DNA of 64,000 bases from Silvania hatchlandensis (GCF_025564065.1 NZ_JAMGZK010000032.1:23586-87585), one strand, 5' to 3'; shown: positions 19,132 to 30,023, counted from the first letter of the stretch. Numbers and translations are program-made. The notes: generated from the letters alone by a model not told the origin.

Positions 19132-19835
19132 ACGCGCTCAATCCAGCGTTCCAGCAGCTCGGGCAGCATCTGCGCGATCTCCTGGAGTAACTGCGTCCCT
19201 TGTCCCTGCTGATAATGCTGCGGATCGCGGCTGGAAAATAGCATGACGCCGAGATCGCCTTCGCGCCCCATCAGCGACATCGCCACCGAGCCGATGGCTT
19301 TCGCTTCCGGCAGAACCACCAGCAGCTCAGGTCCGTTTAGTGGCCCAAGATAGTGATTCTCAGGACCCAGACGCTGAATACGCAGCGGCTCAAACGCCTG
19401 ACGCTGCAATGCCAGGTGAGTAAACCCGGACGGCGCACCAATGCGCCAGCGATCCGGGAACAGGCGAATCGTTGCGCCCGCCAGCCCCAGCTCCTTACCC
19501 CAGCGATGAAAGCGCATCAGAAATTCATCCAGACTGCTGGCTGAGGCCAGCCGCGATTGCAGGTTCAGCAGGCGATAAAACAGGCCTTCATTACTGCTGG
19601 CCTGCTCCATCAGCAGCGAGATGTTCTCTTCAAGATGGTTGATGTGATTGCGCGAGCGCGCCATATGCCATTCGACCAGCGATACCGTTCCGCGAATCGG
19701 ATGCGGCACGCGCATCTCTTCCACCACCCGGGCATTACGAATAAAAAACTCAGGATGGCGCAGCAGATAATCGACAACCGCCCGGTCGTCCATTGCCGTC
19801 AGCGTCTCCTGCAGTTCTTCTCCTGGTTGTTTCAT
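19128..19835 (-). CDS. yigA: DUF484 protein YigA
   Basis: 235 residues, the E. coli YigA length. DUF484 family with a GAF-like fold; begins [17 protein letters not shown], followed by [12 protein letters not shown]. Function unknown. The gene overlaps dapF and xerC by 4 bases each, so it is translationally coupled to both. Confidence 0.92.
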   Translation of the reverse strand: MKQPGEELQETLTAMDDRAVVDYLLRHPEFFIRNARVVEEMRVPHPIRGTVSLVEWHMARSRNHINHLEENISLLMEQASSNEGLFYRLLNLQSRLASASSLDEFLMRFHRWGKELGLAGATIRLFPDRWRIGAPSGFTHLALQRQAFEPLRIQRLGPENHYLGPLNGPELLVVLPEAKAIGSVAMSLMGREGDLGVMLFSSRDPQHYQQGQGTQLLQEIAQMLPELLERWIERV

Positions 19836-20656
19836 AGATGGATAAACCCGTCATAAACTTGTGTTGCCGGGCCAGTCATATACAGCGGCTGACCCGGGCC
19901 TTTCCAGGCGATATCAAGACGTCCGCCCGGTAAATCCACGCGCACCTCTTCCGCCAGTAAACCTTGCGCGATCCCGACGGCGACGGCTGCACAGGCGCCG
20001 CTACCGCAGGCCTGCGTCTCGCCCGCCCCGCGTTCAAATACGCGCAGGCGAATGTGTTCCCGGGTGAGCACCTGCATAAAGCCAATGTTGGCGCGTTCCG
20101 GGAAGCGCTCATGGCTTTCCAGTACCGGACCGAGGGTTTCGACAGGTGCCGTCGCCACATCTTCAACCTGGATCACGCAGTGCGGATTGCCCATTGAGAC
20201 CACGCCGCACAAGACTGTCTGTTCGGCCACGCGCATGATATAGGTCTTTTCCGCTTTATTAGCGCGAAACGGCACCTGGGACGGCTCAAAGTTAGGTTCA
20301 CCCATGTTCACCCGCACCAGCTCGTCGTCGGTGACGCTCAGGACCATGCGCCCGTTGGCGGTACTGACGCGAATATCGCGTTTGTTGGTGAGGCCTTTCA
20401 GACGCACAAAGCGGGCAAAACAGCGCGCGCCGTTGCCGCACTGGGACACTTCGCTGCCGTCGGCATTGAAGATGCGATAATGAAAATCGAGATCCGGATC
20501 GTAAGGTGGTTCAACCACCAGCAGCTGATCAAAGCCTACCCCCAGGTGCCGATCGGCCAGGCGGCGGATCAGCTCCGGAGAGAAGAAGACATTCTGCGTT
20601 ACCGCGTCGACGACCATAAAATCATTGCCAAGGCCATGCATTTTAGAGAACTGCAT
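19832..20656 (-). CDS. dapF: Diaminopimelate epimerase
   Basis: 274 residues. Two catalytic cysteines are visible: Cys73 in SQCGNGARC and Cys217 in TQACGSGAC. The enzyme interconverts LL- and meso-diaminopimelate, supplying lysine and peptidoglycan synthesis. Preceded by lptM (32-base gap) and overlapping yigA. Confidence 0.98.
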   Translation of the reverse strand: MQFSKMHGLGNDFMVVDAVTQNVFFSPELIRRLADRHLGVGFDQLLVVEPPYDPDLDFHYRIFNADGSEVSQCGNGARCFARFVRLKGLTNKRDIRVSTANGRMVLSVTDDELVRVNMGEPNFEPSQVPFRANKAEKTYIMRVAEQTVLCGVVSMGNPHCVIQVEDVATAPVETLGPVLESHERFPERANIGFMQVLTREHIRLRVFERGAGETQACGSGACAAVAVGIAQGLLAEEVRVDLPGGRLDIAWKGPGQPLYMTGPATQVYDGFIHL

Positions 20657-20688
20657 TATTCACTCCATTGCGCGGATCAGAACGCTCG

Positions 20689-20892
20689 TCAGTAATTCAC
20701 CTGGCTGGGACCGCCCGCATCGCCACGATCGTTACGACCCGGCACTGAGGTTTCCATGGTGCTTTCCGCTTTTTTGGTTGGCGGCGGCGCAGTTTTATCC
20801 GCTGGCGGGAAATAGAGCGGCCCTTTCAGACCACAGCCCGTCAGGCTAAACAGAGTGAGGAGAACGGCAAGCGTTCGAAAAACGTTTTTCAT
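20689..20892 (-). CDS. lptM: LPS-assembly lipoprotein LptM (YifL)
   Basis: 67 residues with a lipoprotein signal peptide and lipobox LTGC, then the conserved GLKGPLYFPP. The remainder is short, proline-rich and probably disordered. In E. coli LptM binds the LptDE translocon and helps LptD fold with correct disulfides. First gene of the dapF-yigA-xerC-yigB cluster. Confidence 0.93.
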   Translation of the reverse strand: MKNVFRTLAVLLTLFSLTGCGLKGPLYFPPADKTAPPPTKKAESTMETSVPGRNDRGDAGGPSQVNY

Positions 20893-21029
20893 TATGGGTT
20901 GCCTGTAAGTTCGTGCTTTCTGTTTCTATCATCGCAGGAGAGGCCACAAAAGCAAGAGTTTGCCGCTAACCTGCAACGGGAATTATTTAGCGTTATACTG
21001 CCGCCATCACGAAAAACAGGAACAGAACC

Positions 21030-21353
21030 ATGAATGACAGTGAATTCCATCGCCTTGCCGATAACCTGTGGCAGACCATCGAAGAACGCCTGGACGACTG
21101 GGATGGCGACAGCGACATCGACTGTGAAATTAACGGCGGTGTGCTGACCCTCAGCTTTGAGAACGGCAGCAAGATTATTATCAATCGTCAGGAGCCGCTG
21201 CATCAGGTGTGGCTGGCCACCAAACAGGGCGGCTACCATTTCAACCTGAAAGGCGACGCGTGGATTTGCGATCGCAGCGGTGAGGCGTTCTGGGATCTGC
21301 TGGAGCAGGCGGCTACGCAGCAGTCAGGCGAAGCGGTCAGCTTCCGAGGTTAA
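21030..21353 (+). CDS. cyaY: Frataxin homologue CyaY
   Basis: 107 residues. Frataxin fold with the acidic first helix ([17 protein letters not shown]), then [12 protein letters not shown] and [14 protein letters not shown]. Binds iron and the cysteine desulfurase IscS and modulates iron-sulfur cluster assembly. Divergent from lptM; a strong terminator follows. Confidence 0.96.
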   Translation: MNDSEFHRLADNLWQTIEERLDDWDGDSDIDCEINGGVLTLSFENGSKIIINRQEPLHQVWLATKQGGYHFNLKGDAWICDRSGEAFWDLLEQAATQQSGEAVSFRG

Positions 21354-21358
21354 AAACA

Positions 21359-21388
21359 AAAACCTTCTCTTAAAGAGAAGGTTTTTTT
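21359..21388 (+). terminator. Rho-independent terminator of cyaY
   Basis: Stem AACCTTCTCTT/AAGAGAAGGTT followed by TTTTTT, directly after the cyaY stop. Confidence 0.9.
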
Positions 21389-21393
21389 GTCTT

Positions 21394-21433
21394 TACACCC
21401 TCTCCCCGTGGGAGAGAGCCAGGGTTAGGGCAT
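21394..21433. repeat. Short intergenic palindrome of enterobacterial type
   Basis: CACCCTCTCCC-CGTG-GGAGAG followed by CCAGGGTTAGGG. Sequences of this kind (CCCTCTCC...GGAGAGGG...AGGGTGAGGG) recur between genes of Enterobacter and Klebsiella relatives. It lies between convergent cyaY and cyaA. Confidence 0.45.
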
Positions 21434-21443
21434 CACACCGCTT

Positions 21444-23987
21444 TTATGAAAAATACTGCTGTAACAGCGGAGTAGCCTCCTGATTGGCAGGTGCGGCAGC
21501 GGTAATCGCCTGAGTGCGGAACGGTATCACCTGCGCCCGGCCATCGATCTTCACAATCTGATAGAACTGCGGCAGGTTGAAGTTAATAAAACTTGAACCG
21601 TAGGTGAAACGGTCATGCGAGGAAGAGTAGAAGCGGCTGACGTCGCGCACCAGGTCTTCTTTACTGCCTTCGCAGTGGTGATACACCTCGGCGCGGTTGG
21701 TCTCATCCAGAATATAGATATTGAAACCTGACTCGTCCCCCGCCTCTTCGAAGAAGAACTGAATAATCCCTTCGCTGGCAAAGCCATCCACCACCTGCGG
21801 CAGTTTGACGTGGTTGGTTTCAACCTGAACCGACAGACCGTGCAGTTTGTTGTGCGAAATAGCGCCATAAAACTCGATGGCGTTTTCCAGCTTCTGCACC
21901 GAAACATTCAGACGTTCAAAGAACAGACCCCAGGTTTGTCCGGAGACGCGCAGCGCTTTGAAGCGTCCGGTTTCCTGACGGGTGCTGGAGAGGCGTAAAT
22001 CGATGCACTCAGAGACCAGTTGCTGGACGCGGGTACGGATAAGACCGCGCAGATGCTGGCTGTAGCAGAACACTTCGACACTGTCCGGTGGCGCCGCATC
22101 CTGATGCATCTTACCGAGGATGGTTTTCAACGCTTCGATCATCGCCTGCTCGCCGTTGAAGTGCAGGGTACGCACCTCATTCCACGAGTTGCGGTACAGA
22201 AGGTCCACGCTGCCCACCAGGCAGTTTTGCTGCTCACCAAAGCTGAATACATCCAGCTTGCGGAAATCGAAATGTACCACCTGATTGCGGAACGCCGCCG
22301 TTGGGTCATATTCCAGGTTAACGATGATCGCCAGGTGACGAATTTCACACGGGCTGTAGAGCGCTTTTGGCGTCGGCGCTGGCAGACGCAGCGGGAAGTG
22401 GTGCGATACATCGGCGACCATTTCCTGCAGTTTCGCAAGATCGACCACCTCGTTGCCTTTAATGAACAGGCGGGTACGGGAGGTCAGCAGGCCGTTAAAC
22501 CAGGCCCACGCCACCAGCTTGTTCAGGTAACGGTTATACTCCAGCGGCTGATGGCTGACGATCGAATCCATATTCGGCGCGCGGTTGTAGAGATACCAAC
22601 CGGTCCGGTTTGCACGACCTGGCGGAACATAGATGAAAGTCAGGTTCGGTTCGGACAGGTCCGGCGAAATCTGCGGGTTCACCAGAGTAACTTTACCCGG
22701 CAGTGCTTCAAACGCGGCGTACAGCTTACGGGTCAACACCCCGATATCCTGCGGGCTGGCAGAGACGCTAAGGTTGTTACGACGGGCAAAGCGGATCAGG
22801 TTTCGGTAGCTCTGCATCATGGCATCGAGCAGTTCGTTATGCGCTTCACGTACCTGATCGATTTTCCAGTTGGCGCGGTTATCAAGCATTGACAGGCGCT
22901 CTTCGTCCCATCCCCACTCTTTTACTAACTGACTGAGCACTTCACGACGCCAGCCAACGCACGCGCGTTCACGGCTGAGCTTTTCACAGACTTTGAGATA
23001 GAAACATCGACGAACCAGATCCAGACGGGTTGGATCGTCAATGGCTTTCAGGTATTCGGTAACGCGCTCGAGCATCATGCAGTAAGCATCGAGCCCGAAG
23101 GAGACGATTTCGCCGTCATGCAGACGCTGTTTGATGTCTTTCGCCAGCAGGCGAGGCGTCGGGTATTCCCACGAATAGGCTTCGAGCAGCAGGGTTTTCA
23201 GCACCGCTTTGTACGGTGAATCGATACTTTTATACAGCTGCCACAGGCTCGCGCCGAAATACTCTTCGGCGGACAGGGAGCTTAAGCCGCCCAGATCCAG
23301 CCACTCGTTCGGCGTCAGTACCCCCTGGGAGTAAAGCATCATGACGTAATCGTCGTAATGCTCTTCTTCATCGCACGGCACCATATTCCACAGAATACGC
23401 TTACCGGCCAGACGCACGGCGGTACGATAAAATTCATCCAGCAATAAGATGTGCTGCGTCGAACCGCAGTCTTCACCACCCAGACTGCCGCTTTCATTAT
23501 GGCGGAAACGGTTTTCATCGATCAGGAAGAAGCTGACTTCCACGCCGAGCGACGCGGCCCAGCTCTCCAGCAGGCTGCACTTACGCTGCAACAGCTGGCG
23601 CTCTTCGTTATCGAGCCACGACTGATGACAGACCCAGATATCCAGATCGGAAGAACAGCTCTGCCCGACCGATGAGGTGCTGCCCATGGTATAGAGGCCG
23701 GTGATCGGCAGTTCGCCTTTTGGCGATTCCTGCGGCGGCATGCCACGGTAGAGTTCCAGCTCGTTCAGATAGTGCTGTTGGGTTTCATCAGGCGTGAAGA
23801 TGCAGATGCCCTGGGGAACGTTACCATCAAGGTAACCCGGCATCAGCGGATGGTGATAATGCAGCAATGTCGGCAGTAGACTGTAAACCTGTTGGAAAGC
23901 AGGTCCCATGGCAGCAAGCGCGCGATCGACACGCAGTTGATTGATGGCATCCAGTCGCTGTTTCAGAGTCTCAATGTAGAGGTACAA
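21444..23987 (-). CDS. cyaA: Class I adenylate cyclase
   Basis: 847 residues. The N-terminal catalytic half carries the nucleotidyltransferase-like motif [18 protein letters not shown]; the C-terminal half is the regulatory part that responds to EIIA-glucose. Makes cAMP for CRP. The start is TTG ([15 protein letters not shown]), as in E. coli, where it limits expression. A CRP site upstream fits the known feedback of cAMP-CRP on cyaA. Confidence 0.98.
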   Translation of the reverse strand: MYLYIETLKQRLDAINQLRVDRALAAMGPAFQQVYSLLPTLLHYHHPLMPGYLDGNVPQGICIFTPDETQQHYLNELELYRGMPPQESPKGELPITGLYTMGSTSSVGQSCSSDLDIWVCHQSWLDNEERQLLQRKCSLLESWAASLGVEVSFFLIDENRFRHNESGSLGGEDCGSTQHILLLDEFYRTAVRLAGKRILWNMVPCDEEEHYDDYVMMLYSQGVLTPNEWLDLGGLSSLSAEEYFGASLWQLYKSIDSPYKAVLKTLLLEAYSWEYPTPRLLAKDIKQRLHDGEIVSFGLDAYCMMLERVTEYLKAIDDPTRLDLVRRCFYLKVCEKLSRERACVGWRREVLSQLVKEWGWDEERLSMLDNRANWKIDQVREAHNELLDAMMQSYRNLIRFARRNNLSVSASPQDIGVLTRKLYAAFEALPGKVTLVNPQISPDLSEPNLTFIYVPPGRANRTGWYLYNRAPNMDSIVSHQPLEYNRYLNKLVAWAWFNGLLTSRTRLFIKGNEVVDLAKLQEMVADVSHHFPLRLPAPTPKALYSPCEIRHLAIIVNLEYDPTAAFRNQVVHFDFRKLDVFSFGEQQNCLVGSVDLLYRNSWNEVRTLHFNGEQAMIEALKTILGKMHQDAAPPDSVEVFCYSQHLRGLIRTRVQQLVSECIDLRLSSTRQETGRFKALRVSGQTWGLFFERLNVSVQKLENAIEFYGAISHNKLHGLSVQVETNHVKLPQVVDGFASEGIIQFFFEEAGDESGFNIYILDETNRAEVYHHCEGSKEDLVRDVSRFYSSSHDRFTYGSSFINFNLPQFYQIVKIDGRAQVIPFRTQAITAAAPANQEATPLLQQYFS

Positions 23988-24117
23988 GAGTATCGCCTGA
24001 TGTTTAGAAGCTCTAATCTTCAGTCGGACCGAGGATTATGCATTCACAGAATTCAGAAATAGCTGTCAGCCTTTTCGCCCTTGTCTTTATGGTCTGAGAG
24101 ACGAAAAAATGGTCTAA

Positions 24118-24139
24118 AACGTGATCAATCTAACACCTT
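24118..24139 (-). promoter_or_regulatory. CRP-binding site of cyaA in the cyaA-hemC region
   Basis: On the minus strand AGGTGTTAGATTGATCACGTT matches the CRP consensus TGTGA-N6-TCACA in its second half (TCACG) and closely resembles the CRP site at the main cyaA promoter of E. coli. The 341-base gap (23988-24328) otherwise holds the cyaA leader, the divergent hemC promoter region and no further gene. Confidence 0.7.
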
Positions 24140-24328
24140 GCCGATTGACCGTAAAGAAAGATGCGCTACATACAAGTGTAGCACCGTTCTGTACCTGTAA
24201 ATTCCTGAATACGGCTGCAGGCAACTTGCGTCGCCGCCTTGTCCTGATTCCCTTCAACGTCCGTAAAACTGACAGTCCAGAGACAACAATGTTAGGATGG
24301 TCAGCAGACGATTAAGACGGTAACAAGC

Positions 24329-25270
24329 ATGTTAGACAATGTTTTAAGAATTGCCACACGCCAAAGCCCACTTGCGCTCTGGCAGGCACAATATGTGAAG
24401 CAGCGCCTCGAAGCCTGCCATGCGGGTTTACGCGTTGAGCTGGTGCCGATGGTCACCCGCGGCGATGTGATTCTTGATACCCCGCTGGCGAAAGTCGGCG
24501 GTAAAGGCTTGTTTGTAAAAGAGCTGGAGATGGCGCTGCTCGAGGATCGCGCCGATATCGCGGTCCACTCAATGAAAGACGTGCCGGTTGATTTCCCCGA
24601 GGGGCTGGGACTGGTCACCATTTGCGAGCGTGAAGATCCCCGTGACGCCTTTGTTTCCAACCACTACGACTCGCTGGCGGCGCTGCCCCAGGGCAGCGTG
24701 GTTGGCACGTCAAGTTTACGCCGCCAGTGCCAGCTGGCCGAGTGTCGTCCTGACCTGATTATTCGCTCGCTACGCGGCAACGTCGGCACCCGCCTCAGCA
24801 AACTGGATAACGGTGAATATGATGCCATTATTCTGGCGGTTGCAGGCCTGAAGCGTCTGGGGCTGGAATCGCGAATTCGCGTGGCGCTCTCCCCCGAACA
24901 GTCGCTGCCAGCCGTCGGCCAGGGTGCCGTCGGCATTGAGTGCCGCCTTGATGATACGCGCACCCATGCACTGCTGGCGCCCCTCAACCACCATGAAACG
25001 GCGATCCGTGTGCAGGCCGAGCGCGCCATGAACACGCGTCTGGAGGGGGGATGTCAGGTACCGATTGGCAGCTATGCTGAATTAATCGATGGCGAACTGT
25101 GGCTACGCGCGCTGGTTGGCGCCCCCGACGGTTCGCAGATGGTGCGTGGCGAACGTCGCGGTAAACCGCAGGATGCAGAAACGCTGGGCGTTTCGCTGGC
25201 GGAAGAGCTGCTCAACAATGGCGCCCGCGAAATCCTCGCTGACGTGTATAACGGAGAACCCCCGGCATGA
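24329..25270 (+). CDS. hemC: Porphobilinogen deaminase
   Basis: 313 residues. The dipyrromethane cofactor attaches to the Cys in [10 protein letters not shown] (Cys242). N-terminal [14 protein letters not shown] and [16 protein letters not shown] segment ([14 protein letters not shown]) are typical. Polymerises four porphobilinogens into hydroxymethylbilane. Its TGA overlaps the hemD ATG (ATGA). Confidence 0.98.
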   Translation: MLDNVLRIATRQSPLALWQAQYVKQRLEACHAGLRVELVPMVTRGDVILDTPLAKVGGKGLFVKELEMALLEDRADIAVHSMKDVPVDFPEGLGLVTICEREDPRDAFVSNHYDSLAALPQGSVVGTSSLRRQCQLAECRPDLIIRSLRGNVGTRLSKLDNGEYDAIILAVAGLKRLGLESRIRVALSPEQSLPAVGQGAVGIECRLDDTRTHALLAPLNHHETAIRVQAERAMNTRLEGGCQVPIGSYAELIDGELWLRALVGAPDGSQMVRGERRGKPQDAETLGVSLAEELLNNGAREILADVYNGEPPA

Positions 25271-26007
25271 GTATTCTTGTCACCCGCCCTTCTCCCGCTG
25301 GAGATCAGTTAGTGAGCCGTCTGCGCGCACTGGGGCAGGTGGCCTGGAGCTTTCCGCTGATTGAATTTTCCCCTGGCCGGGAGCTGCCGATGCTCGCCGG
25401 TCATCTTCGCGCGCTGCAGGCAGACGATCTGCTGTTTGCCCTGTCGCAACATGCCGTAGAGTTTGCCCACGCCCGGCTACAGCAGGACGGCCAGCGCTGG
25501 CCTGATGAGCCAGGCTATTTTGCTATTGGCCGGACCACCGCTCTGGCGCTGCATACCGAAAGCAGTCAGGATGTTCGTTATCCACTTGATCGGGAAATCA
25601 GCGAAGTCTTGCTACAATTACCTGAATTACAATCTGTTGCAGGGAAGCGCGCCCTGATTCTGCGCGGTAACGGTGGACGCGATCTGCTGGGCGATACGCT
25701 CCGTGAACGCGGGGCCGAAGTGATATTTTGTGAATGTTATCAACGTTGTAATAAGTACTATGACGGGGCGCAAGAGGCCATGCGCTGGCAGTCGCGCGGC
25801 GTCACCACCCTGGTGGTCACCAGCGGTGAAATGCTCCAACAACTCTGGTCGCTTATCCCGGAATGGTATCGTGAAAACTGGTTACTCCGCTGTCGACTGC
25901 TGGTCGTCAGTGAGCGTCTGGCGAACCTCGCCCGGGAACTGGGCTGGCAAGATATTCGGATCGCTGATAACGCCGACAACGATGCGCTGCTGCGCGCATT
26001 ACAATAA
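25267..26007 (+). CDS. hemD: Uroporphyrinogen-III synthase
   Basis: 246 residues with the two-lobed HemD fold; begins [15 protein letters not shown] and contains the [10 protein letters not shown] segment. Converts hydroxymethylbilane, the HemC product, to uroporphyrinogen III. Coupled to hemC by a 4-base overlap. Confidence 0.97.
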   Translation: MSILVTRPSPAGDQLVSRLRALGQVAWSFPLIEFSPGRELPMLAGHLRALQADDLLFALSQHAVEFAHARLQQDGQRWPDEPGYFAIGRTTALALHTESSQDVRYPLDREISEVLLQLPELQSVAGKRALILRGNGGRDLLGDTLRERGAEVIFCECYQRCNKYYDGAQEAMRWQSRGVTTLVVTSGEMLQQLWSLIPEWYRENWLLRCRLLVVSERLANLARELGWQDIRIADNADNDALLRALQ

Positions 26008-26027
26008 CTCTCAAATGGGAAGCCATA

Positions 26028-27209
26028 ATGACGGAACAAGAAAAATCCTCCGCCGTGGTTGAAGAGACCAGGGAGACTGTGGATGTTACGCCACAGCCAG
26101 AGACAACTGAGAAAAAACAGGGCAGCAACAAAACCAGCCTGGCGCTGAGTGCGATAGCGATCGCCATTGCGCTGGCCGCAGGCGTTGGCCTGTATGGCCT
26201 GGTGAAAAAACAAGCCACCAACCACGCCACCACCAGCGATGCGCTGGTCACGCAGATAACCGCCCTGCAACAGTCTCAGCAGGCGCAAAAAGCGGAGCTG
26301 GACGCGATCATCAAACAGCAGGCCGCGCAGCTGACCGATGCCAGTCGCCAGCAGGCCGACCTGACCAAACAGCTGGATGAGATGCAGCAAAAAGTGGCGA
26401 CCATTTCCGGCACAGACGCCAAAACCTGGCTGCTGGCGCAGGCTGATTTCCTGGTCAAACTGGCCGGGCGTAAGCTGTGGAGCGATCAGGATGTCACTAC
26501 CGCCGCAGCCCTGCTGAAAAGCGCGGATGCCAGCCTCGGTGACATGAATGACCCTAGCCTGATCGCCGCCCGTCGTGCGCTGACCGAAGATATCGCCAGC
26601 CTGGCGACCGTCTCACAGGTGGATTACGACGGCATCATTCTGAAAGTGAACCAGCTGTCGAACCAGATCGATAACCTGCGTCTGGCAGATAATAACGACG
26701 ACGACTCCCCGATGGATTCCGACAGCAGTGAGCTTTCCAGCTCACTGAGCGAATGGCGCATTAACCTGCAAAAAAGCTGGCAGAACTTTATGGACAGCTT
26801 TATTACCGTTCGCCGTCGCGATGAAACGGCCGTACCGCTGCTTGCCCCGAATCAGGATGTCTACCTGCGTGAGAACATTCGTTCCCGTCTGCTGGTGGCC
26901 GCGCAGGCGGTGCCACGCCATCAGGAAGAGACCTATAAACAGGCGCTGGATAACGTTTCGACCTGGGTACGCGCTTACTACGATACCGATGATGCCACCA
27001 CCACGGCCTTCCTCGACGAAGTGGACAAGCTAAGCCAGCAAAACATCACCATGAACGTGCCGGATAAACTGGAAAGCCAGCCGATTATGGAAAAGCTGAT
27101 GCAAACGCGTGTGCGTAACCTGTTGGCCCAGCCGGGCGTCGCGGCGGAACCTGCTGCTGAGGCACCGGCGCCAGCACCGGCCCCTGACAGCGCACCACAA
27201 GGAGAGTAA
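26028..27209 (+). CDS. hemX: HemX, membrane-anchored protein of the hem operon
   Basis: 393 residues: acidic N-terminal tail, one membrane helix (about residues 42-64, [22 protein letters not shown]), a periplasmic coiled-coil region rich in Gln and Ala, and a C-terminal tail rich in Ala and Pro ([14 protein letters not shown]). Long annotated as a uroporphyrinogen-III methyltransferase, but it lacks the methyltransferase fold; function uncertain. Lies 20 bases after hemD and 2 before hemY. Confidence 0.92.
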   Translation: MTEQEKSSAVVEETRETVDVTPQPETTEKKQGSNKTSLALSAIAIAIALAAGVGLYGLVKKQATNHATTSDALVTQITALQQSQQAQKAELDAIIKQQAAQLTDASRQQADLTKQLDEMQQKVATISGTDAKTWLLAQADFLVKLAGRKLWSDQDVTTAAALLKSADASLGDMNDPSLIAARRALTEDIASLATVSQVDYDGIILKVNQLSNQIDNLRLADNNDDDSPMDSDSSELSSSLSEWRINLQKSWQNFMDSFITVRRRDETAVPLLAPNQDVYLRENIRSRLLVAAQAVPRHQEETYKQALDNVSTWVRAYYDTDDATTTAFLDEVDKLSQQNITMNVPDKLESQPIMEKLMQTRVRNLLAQPGVAAEPAAEAPAPAPAPDSAPQGE

Positions 27210-27211
27210 TC

Positions 27212-28408
27212 ATGATTAAAGTCTTATTACTCTTCGCGCTGCTGATCGCCGGGATCGTGCTCGGCCCAATTCTGGCGGGTCATCAGGGCTATGTGCTGAT
27301 CCAGACCGATAACTACAACATTGAAACCAGCGTCACCGGTTTAGCGATCATTCTGATCCTCGTGATGGTGGCTTTCCTGGCGATCGAGTGGAGCCTGCGC
27401 CGTATTTTCCGCACCGGCGCGCATACCCGCAGCTGGTTTGTCGGCCGCAAGCGCCGCCGTGCGCGTAAGCAGACCGAACAGGCCCTGCTGAAGCTGGCCG
27501 AAGGCGATTATCAGCAGGTTGAAAAGCTGATGTCGAAGAATGCCGATCATGCCGAACAGCCGGTGGTAAATTATCTGCTGGCAGCAGAAGCAGCGCAGCA
27601 GCGTGGGGATGAAATCCGCGCCAATCAGCATCTGGAGCGCGCATCCGAGCTGGCAGAGAAAGATCCGATCCCGGTCGAGATCACCCGCGTGCGCCTGCAG
27701 CTGGCGCGCAATGAGAATCACGCTGCCCGCCACGGTGTCGATCACCTGCTGGAGATCGCCCCGCGTCATCCGGAAGTGCTGCGTCTGGCTGAGCAAGCCT
27801 ATATCCGCACCGGCGCATGGGGCTCACTGCTGGACATTATCCCGTCGATGGCAAAAGCCGAAGTGGGTGATGATGAACAGCGCGATGACCTGCAACGTCA
27901 GGCCTGGATTGGTCTGATGGACCAGGCGCGTGCCGATCAGGGTAGCGATGGTCTGAAAACCTGGTGGAAAAACCAGAGCCGTAAAACGCGCCAGCAGGTA
28001 CCACTGCAGGTGGCCATGGCGGAGCATCTCATTGAGTGTGACGATCATGACACGGCGCAGGGCATTATTCTGGATGGCCTGAAGCGTCAGTACGACGATC
28101 GGCTGGTGATGGTGATCCCGCGTCTGAAAACCAATAATCCGGAACAGATCGAGAAAATGCTCCGTCAGCAAATCAAAACCGTGGGCGACCGCCCGCTGCT
28201 GTGGAGCACCCTGGGTCAGTCGCTGGCGAAACATGGCGAATGGAAGGAAGCCAGCCTCGCTTTCCGCGCCGCGCTGAAGCAGCGTCCGGATGCGTTCGAT
28301 TACGCCTGGCTTGCCGACACGCTGGATAAGCTGCACATGCCGGAAGAAGCCGCCGCAATGCGTCGCGATGGCCTGCTGCTGACGTTGCAGAACAATTCCC
28401 CGCAGTAA
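27212..28408 (+). CDS. hemY: HemY, TPR-containing inner membrane protein
   Basis: 398 residues: two N-terminal membrane helices (MIKVLLLFALLIAGIVLGP; LAIILILVMVAFLAIEW), a basic loop (RKRRRARKQ) and TPR-like helical repeats to the C-terminus. Located in the hem operon; thought to aid late tetrapyrrole steps, but the enzymatic role once assigned (protoporphyrinogen oxidase) belongs to the unrelated Bacillus HemY. A strong terminator follows. Confidence 0.94.
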   Translation: MIKVLLLFALLIAGIVLGPILAGHQGYVLIQTDNYNIETSVTGLAIILILVMVAFLAIEWSLRRIFRTGAHTRSWFVGRKRRRARKQTEQALLKLAEGDYQQVEKLMSKNADHAEQPVVNYLLAAEAAQQRGDEIRANQHLERASELAEKDPIPVEITRVRLQLARNENHAARHGVDHLLEIAPRHPEVLRLAEQAYIRTGAWGSLLDIIPSMAKAEVGDDEQRDDLQRQAWIGLMDQARADQGSDGLKTWWKNQSRKTRQQVPLQVAMAEHLIECDDHDTAQGIILDGLKRQYDDRLVMVIPRLKTNNPEQIEKMLRQQIKTVGDRPLLWSTLGQSLAKHGEWKEASLAFRAALKQRPDAFDYAWLADTLDKLHMPEEAAAMRRDGLLLTLQNNSPQ

Positions 28409-28414
28409 CTTAAC

Positions 28415-28438
28415 AGGAGGCCAGACGGCCTCCTTTTT
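28415..28438 (+). terminator. Rho-independent terminator of hemCDXY
   Basis: Stem GGAGGCC/GGCCTCC with a short loop (AGAC) followed by TTTTTT, 7 bases after the hemY stop. Confidence 0.9.
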
Positions 28439-28587
28439 TATCCCCTTCTCACAAACGCTTTCTGCTGCTACATTTTCTGCAACCTCACTCAGGATCGCAT
28501 CCGCCAATGTAACGACGTCCTTTCATTAAACATTTTTCCTGCACGCGCCTTGCCGCGTGGACTTAATCGTTTTTGAAAGGATTGTTC

Positions 28588-29793
28588 ATGAATACGCTTT
28601 TGTATGCGCTTGTTAGCGCGCTCCGCTGTCATCGCTGGCTGCGAATGCTGGCCTGCGCCTTTCTCTTTACTTCCCTGGGAAATGGCTTAACTCAGGTTCT
28701 GGTCTTTGGTCTGCTGCTAGACTGGCAGGCTCCCGCTTCGCTGTTAACCCTGGCATACCTGTTTGCGACGCTACCCGGATTTTTGGGCAGCCTGGTCGGG
28801 GAGAAGCTGTGCCACTCTTTTTCACCCATCACACTGCTGGTAGCAACAGAGTGTCTGGGTTTAGCCGCCCTGCTGTTTCCGCTGCTGGGGATTCATTTTC
28901 ATAGCATCACGGCGTTGCTGGCAGTTCATTCCACCGAAGCCTTTCTAAGCGGAATGAGCTGGCCAGCGCTCACCTTGCTGTTCAAGCGCGGGCTGTCAGA
29001 GGCCGAATTGCCTGCAGCAACCTGTCTGGAAAATATCATTTTTGCGTCTCAGGTGCTGGCAGGGACAGGGCTGGGCATCGTACTTTTCCATTCTCTTCCT
29101 GCCATGACCCTGGTTGGGATCGACGCACTCACGTTTGCTGGCTCGTTGCTGATGCTGATGCTTGCAGGTAGATCACTGCCTTCTCTTGCCCCCTATCACG
29201 CAGCAGAAACCGCCCGACCCGTCGCGATGCGCTGGCTGACGCTGACACCTCAGCAAAAGCGCAGTCTTTTGCTGTTACCCGCCCTCGCCGCCGTGGGATC
29301 GCCGGCCATGGCGCTGCTTCCTGCGCTGGCGCAGCAAATTGAACCGGAAGACGCCGCAGGCCTGGCGCTGCCCTTACTCTTCGCCCGCAGCCTGGGGCAA
29401 TTGTGCGGCCCCCTGCTCCTGAAAAGAGACAGCTTGCCGCACTTTGCCAGCCAAAACCGACTCCTGCTGCTCTGTCTTGGTCTCTTTTTGATCGCTTACG
29501 GCGTGATCCCTTTGTTATCTGGCGTGCAAATACTGGGGGTGGTGTTTCTCGCCCATCTGGCCTCCAACATTGTCTTTGCGGCTGGCACGTTTAGCGTATT
29601 AAGCAGCTTTCAGGCAACCGAGGTCTCTTCTGCCAGCGGAAAAGCATGGCGATGGCAAACCGTCAGCGCCTCGTTGTTTACCTGCATCGCCGCGCTGGTT
29701 GCCGCCTCGCTGGGGCCGATGCAGGCGTTGTATAGTGTGTCGACGGGGGCGTTACTGATGGTGGCGGGGATCATGCTGCGGTATCGCCAATAA
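28588..29793 (+). CDS. MFS transporter of unknown substrate
   Basis: 401 residues from the ATG at 28588, preceded by GAAAGGA; an in-frame TTG 15 bases upstream lies inside that region and is less likely. About 11-12 membrane helices with the major facilitator pattern and a central loop near residue 210 (PYHAAETARPVAM). No substrate-defining motif that I recognise. In E. coli K-12 the space between hemY and the tRNA genes carries glmZ, aslA and aslB; this gene occupies the hemY side of glmZ instead. Its codon use and G+C look like the host, with some Leu-rich stretches. It has its own upstream gap of about 150 bases and no T-tract hairpin of its own behind it. Confidence 0.8.
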   Translation: MNTLLYALVSALRCHRWLRMLACAFLFTSLGNGLTQVLVFGLLLDWQAPASLLTLAYLFATLPGFLGSLVGEKLCHSFSPITLLVATECLGLAALLFPLLGIHFHSITALLAVHSTEAFLSGMSWPALTLLFKRGLSEAELPAATCLENIIFASQVLAGTGLGIVLFHSLPAMTLVGIDALTFAGSLLMLMLAGRSLPSLAPYHAAETARPVAMRWLTLTPQQKRSLLLLPALAAVGSPAMALLPALAQQIEPEDAAGLALPLLFARSLGQLCGPLLLKRDSLPHFASQNRLLLLCLGLFLIAYGVIPLLSGVQILGVVFLAHLASNIVFAAGTFSVLSSFQATEVSSASGKAWRWQTVSASLFTCIAALVAASLGPMQALYSVSTGALLMVAGIMLRYRQ

Positions 29794-29796
29794 AGA

Positions 29797-29995
29797 ATAA
29801 AAAAACGCCTGCTAAAAAGCAGGCGTTAAAAAGGTCATTTGACAACTTGTGGTGCTTCACTCAACGTTGTGCCCAGGGTGTTTGATGAGGCCGAAGCGAC
29901 ATCTGTCAGTGGACGATAAGCACCGTAAATGGCTCTGCATCATTCCGGAGTTTATGAGGCCTAAGGCGAGCATAAGAGGTGGAATGAGCATCTAC
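29797..29995 (-). ncRNA. glmZ: Small RNA GlmZ
   Basis: About 199 bases on the minus strand, beginning GTAGATGCTCATTCCACC and running through a segment almost identical to E. coli GlmZ (AACTCCGGAATGA, then GGTGCTTATCGTCCACTG and ACAACGTTGAGTGAAGCACC). It ends in the terminator stem AACGCCTGCT/AGCAGGCGTT with a T run. GlmZ is an Hfq-bound RNA that pairs with the glmS leader and activates synthesis of glucosamine-6-phosphate synthase; RapZ and RNase E process and inactivate it, and GlmY protects it. In E. coli it also lies near hemY. The recognition is by sequence memory and is strong. Confidence 0.93.
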
Positions 29996-30006
29996 ATAGA
30001 TATTAT

Positions 30007-30023
30007 TGCACGCAACGTGCCAA
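30007..30023 (-). promoter_or_regulatory. Sigma54-type promoter of glmZ
   Basis: On the minus strand TTGGCACGTTGCGTGCA fits the -24/-12 consensus TGGCAC-N5-TTGCA with one mismatch. The GC of the -12 element lies 13-14 bases from the predicted GlmZ 5' end. An AT-rich stretch (AATAATATC) overlaps where a sigma70 -10 box would fall, so overlapping promoters are possible. Confidence 0.75.

Noticed and set aside
29880..29910. Hammerhead-ribozyme-like core (TTGATGAGGCCGAAGCGAC) on the plus strand
   Set aside because: There is no stem II and no GAAAC after it; the stretch is the complement of the GlmZ small RNA, which explains its conservation.
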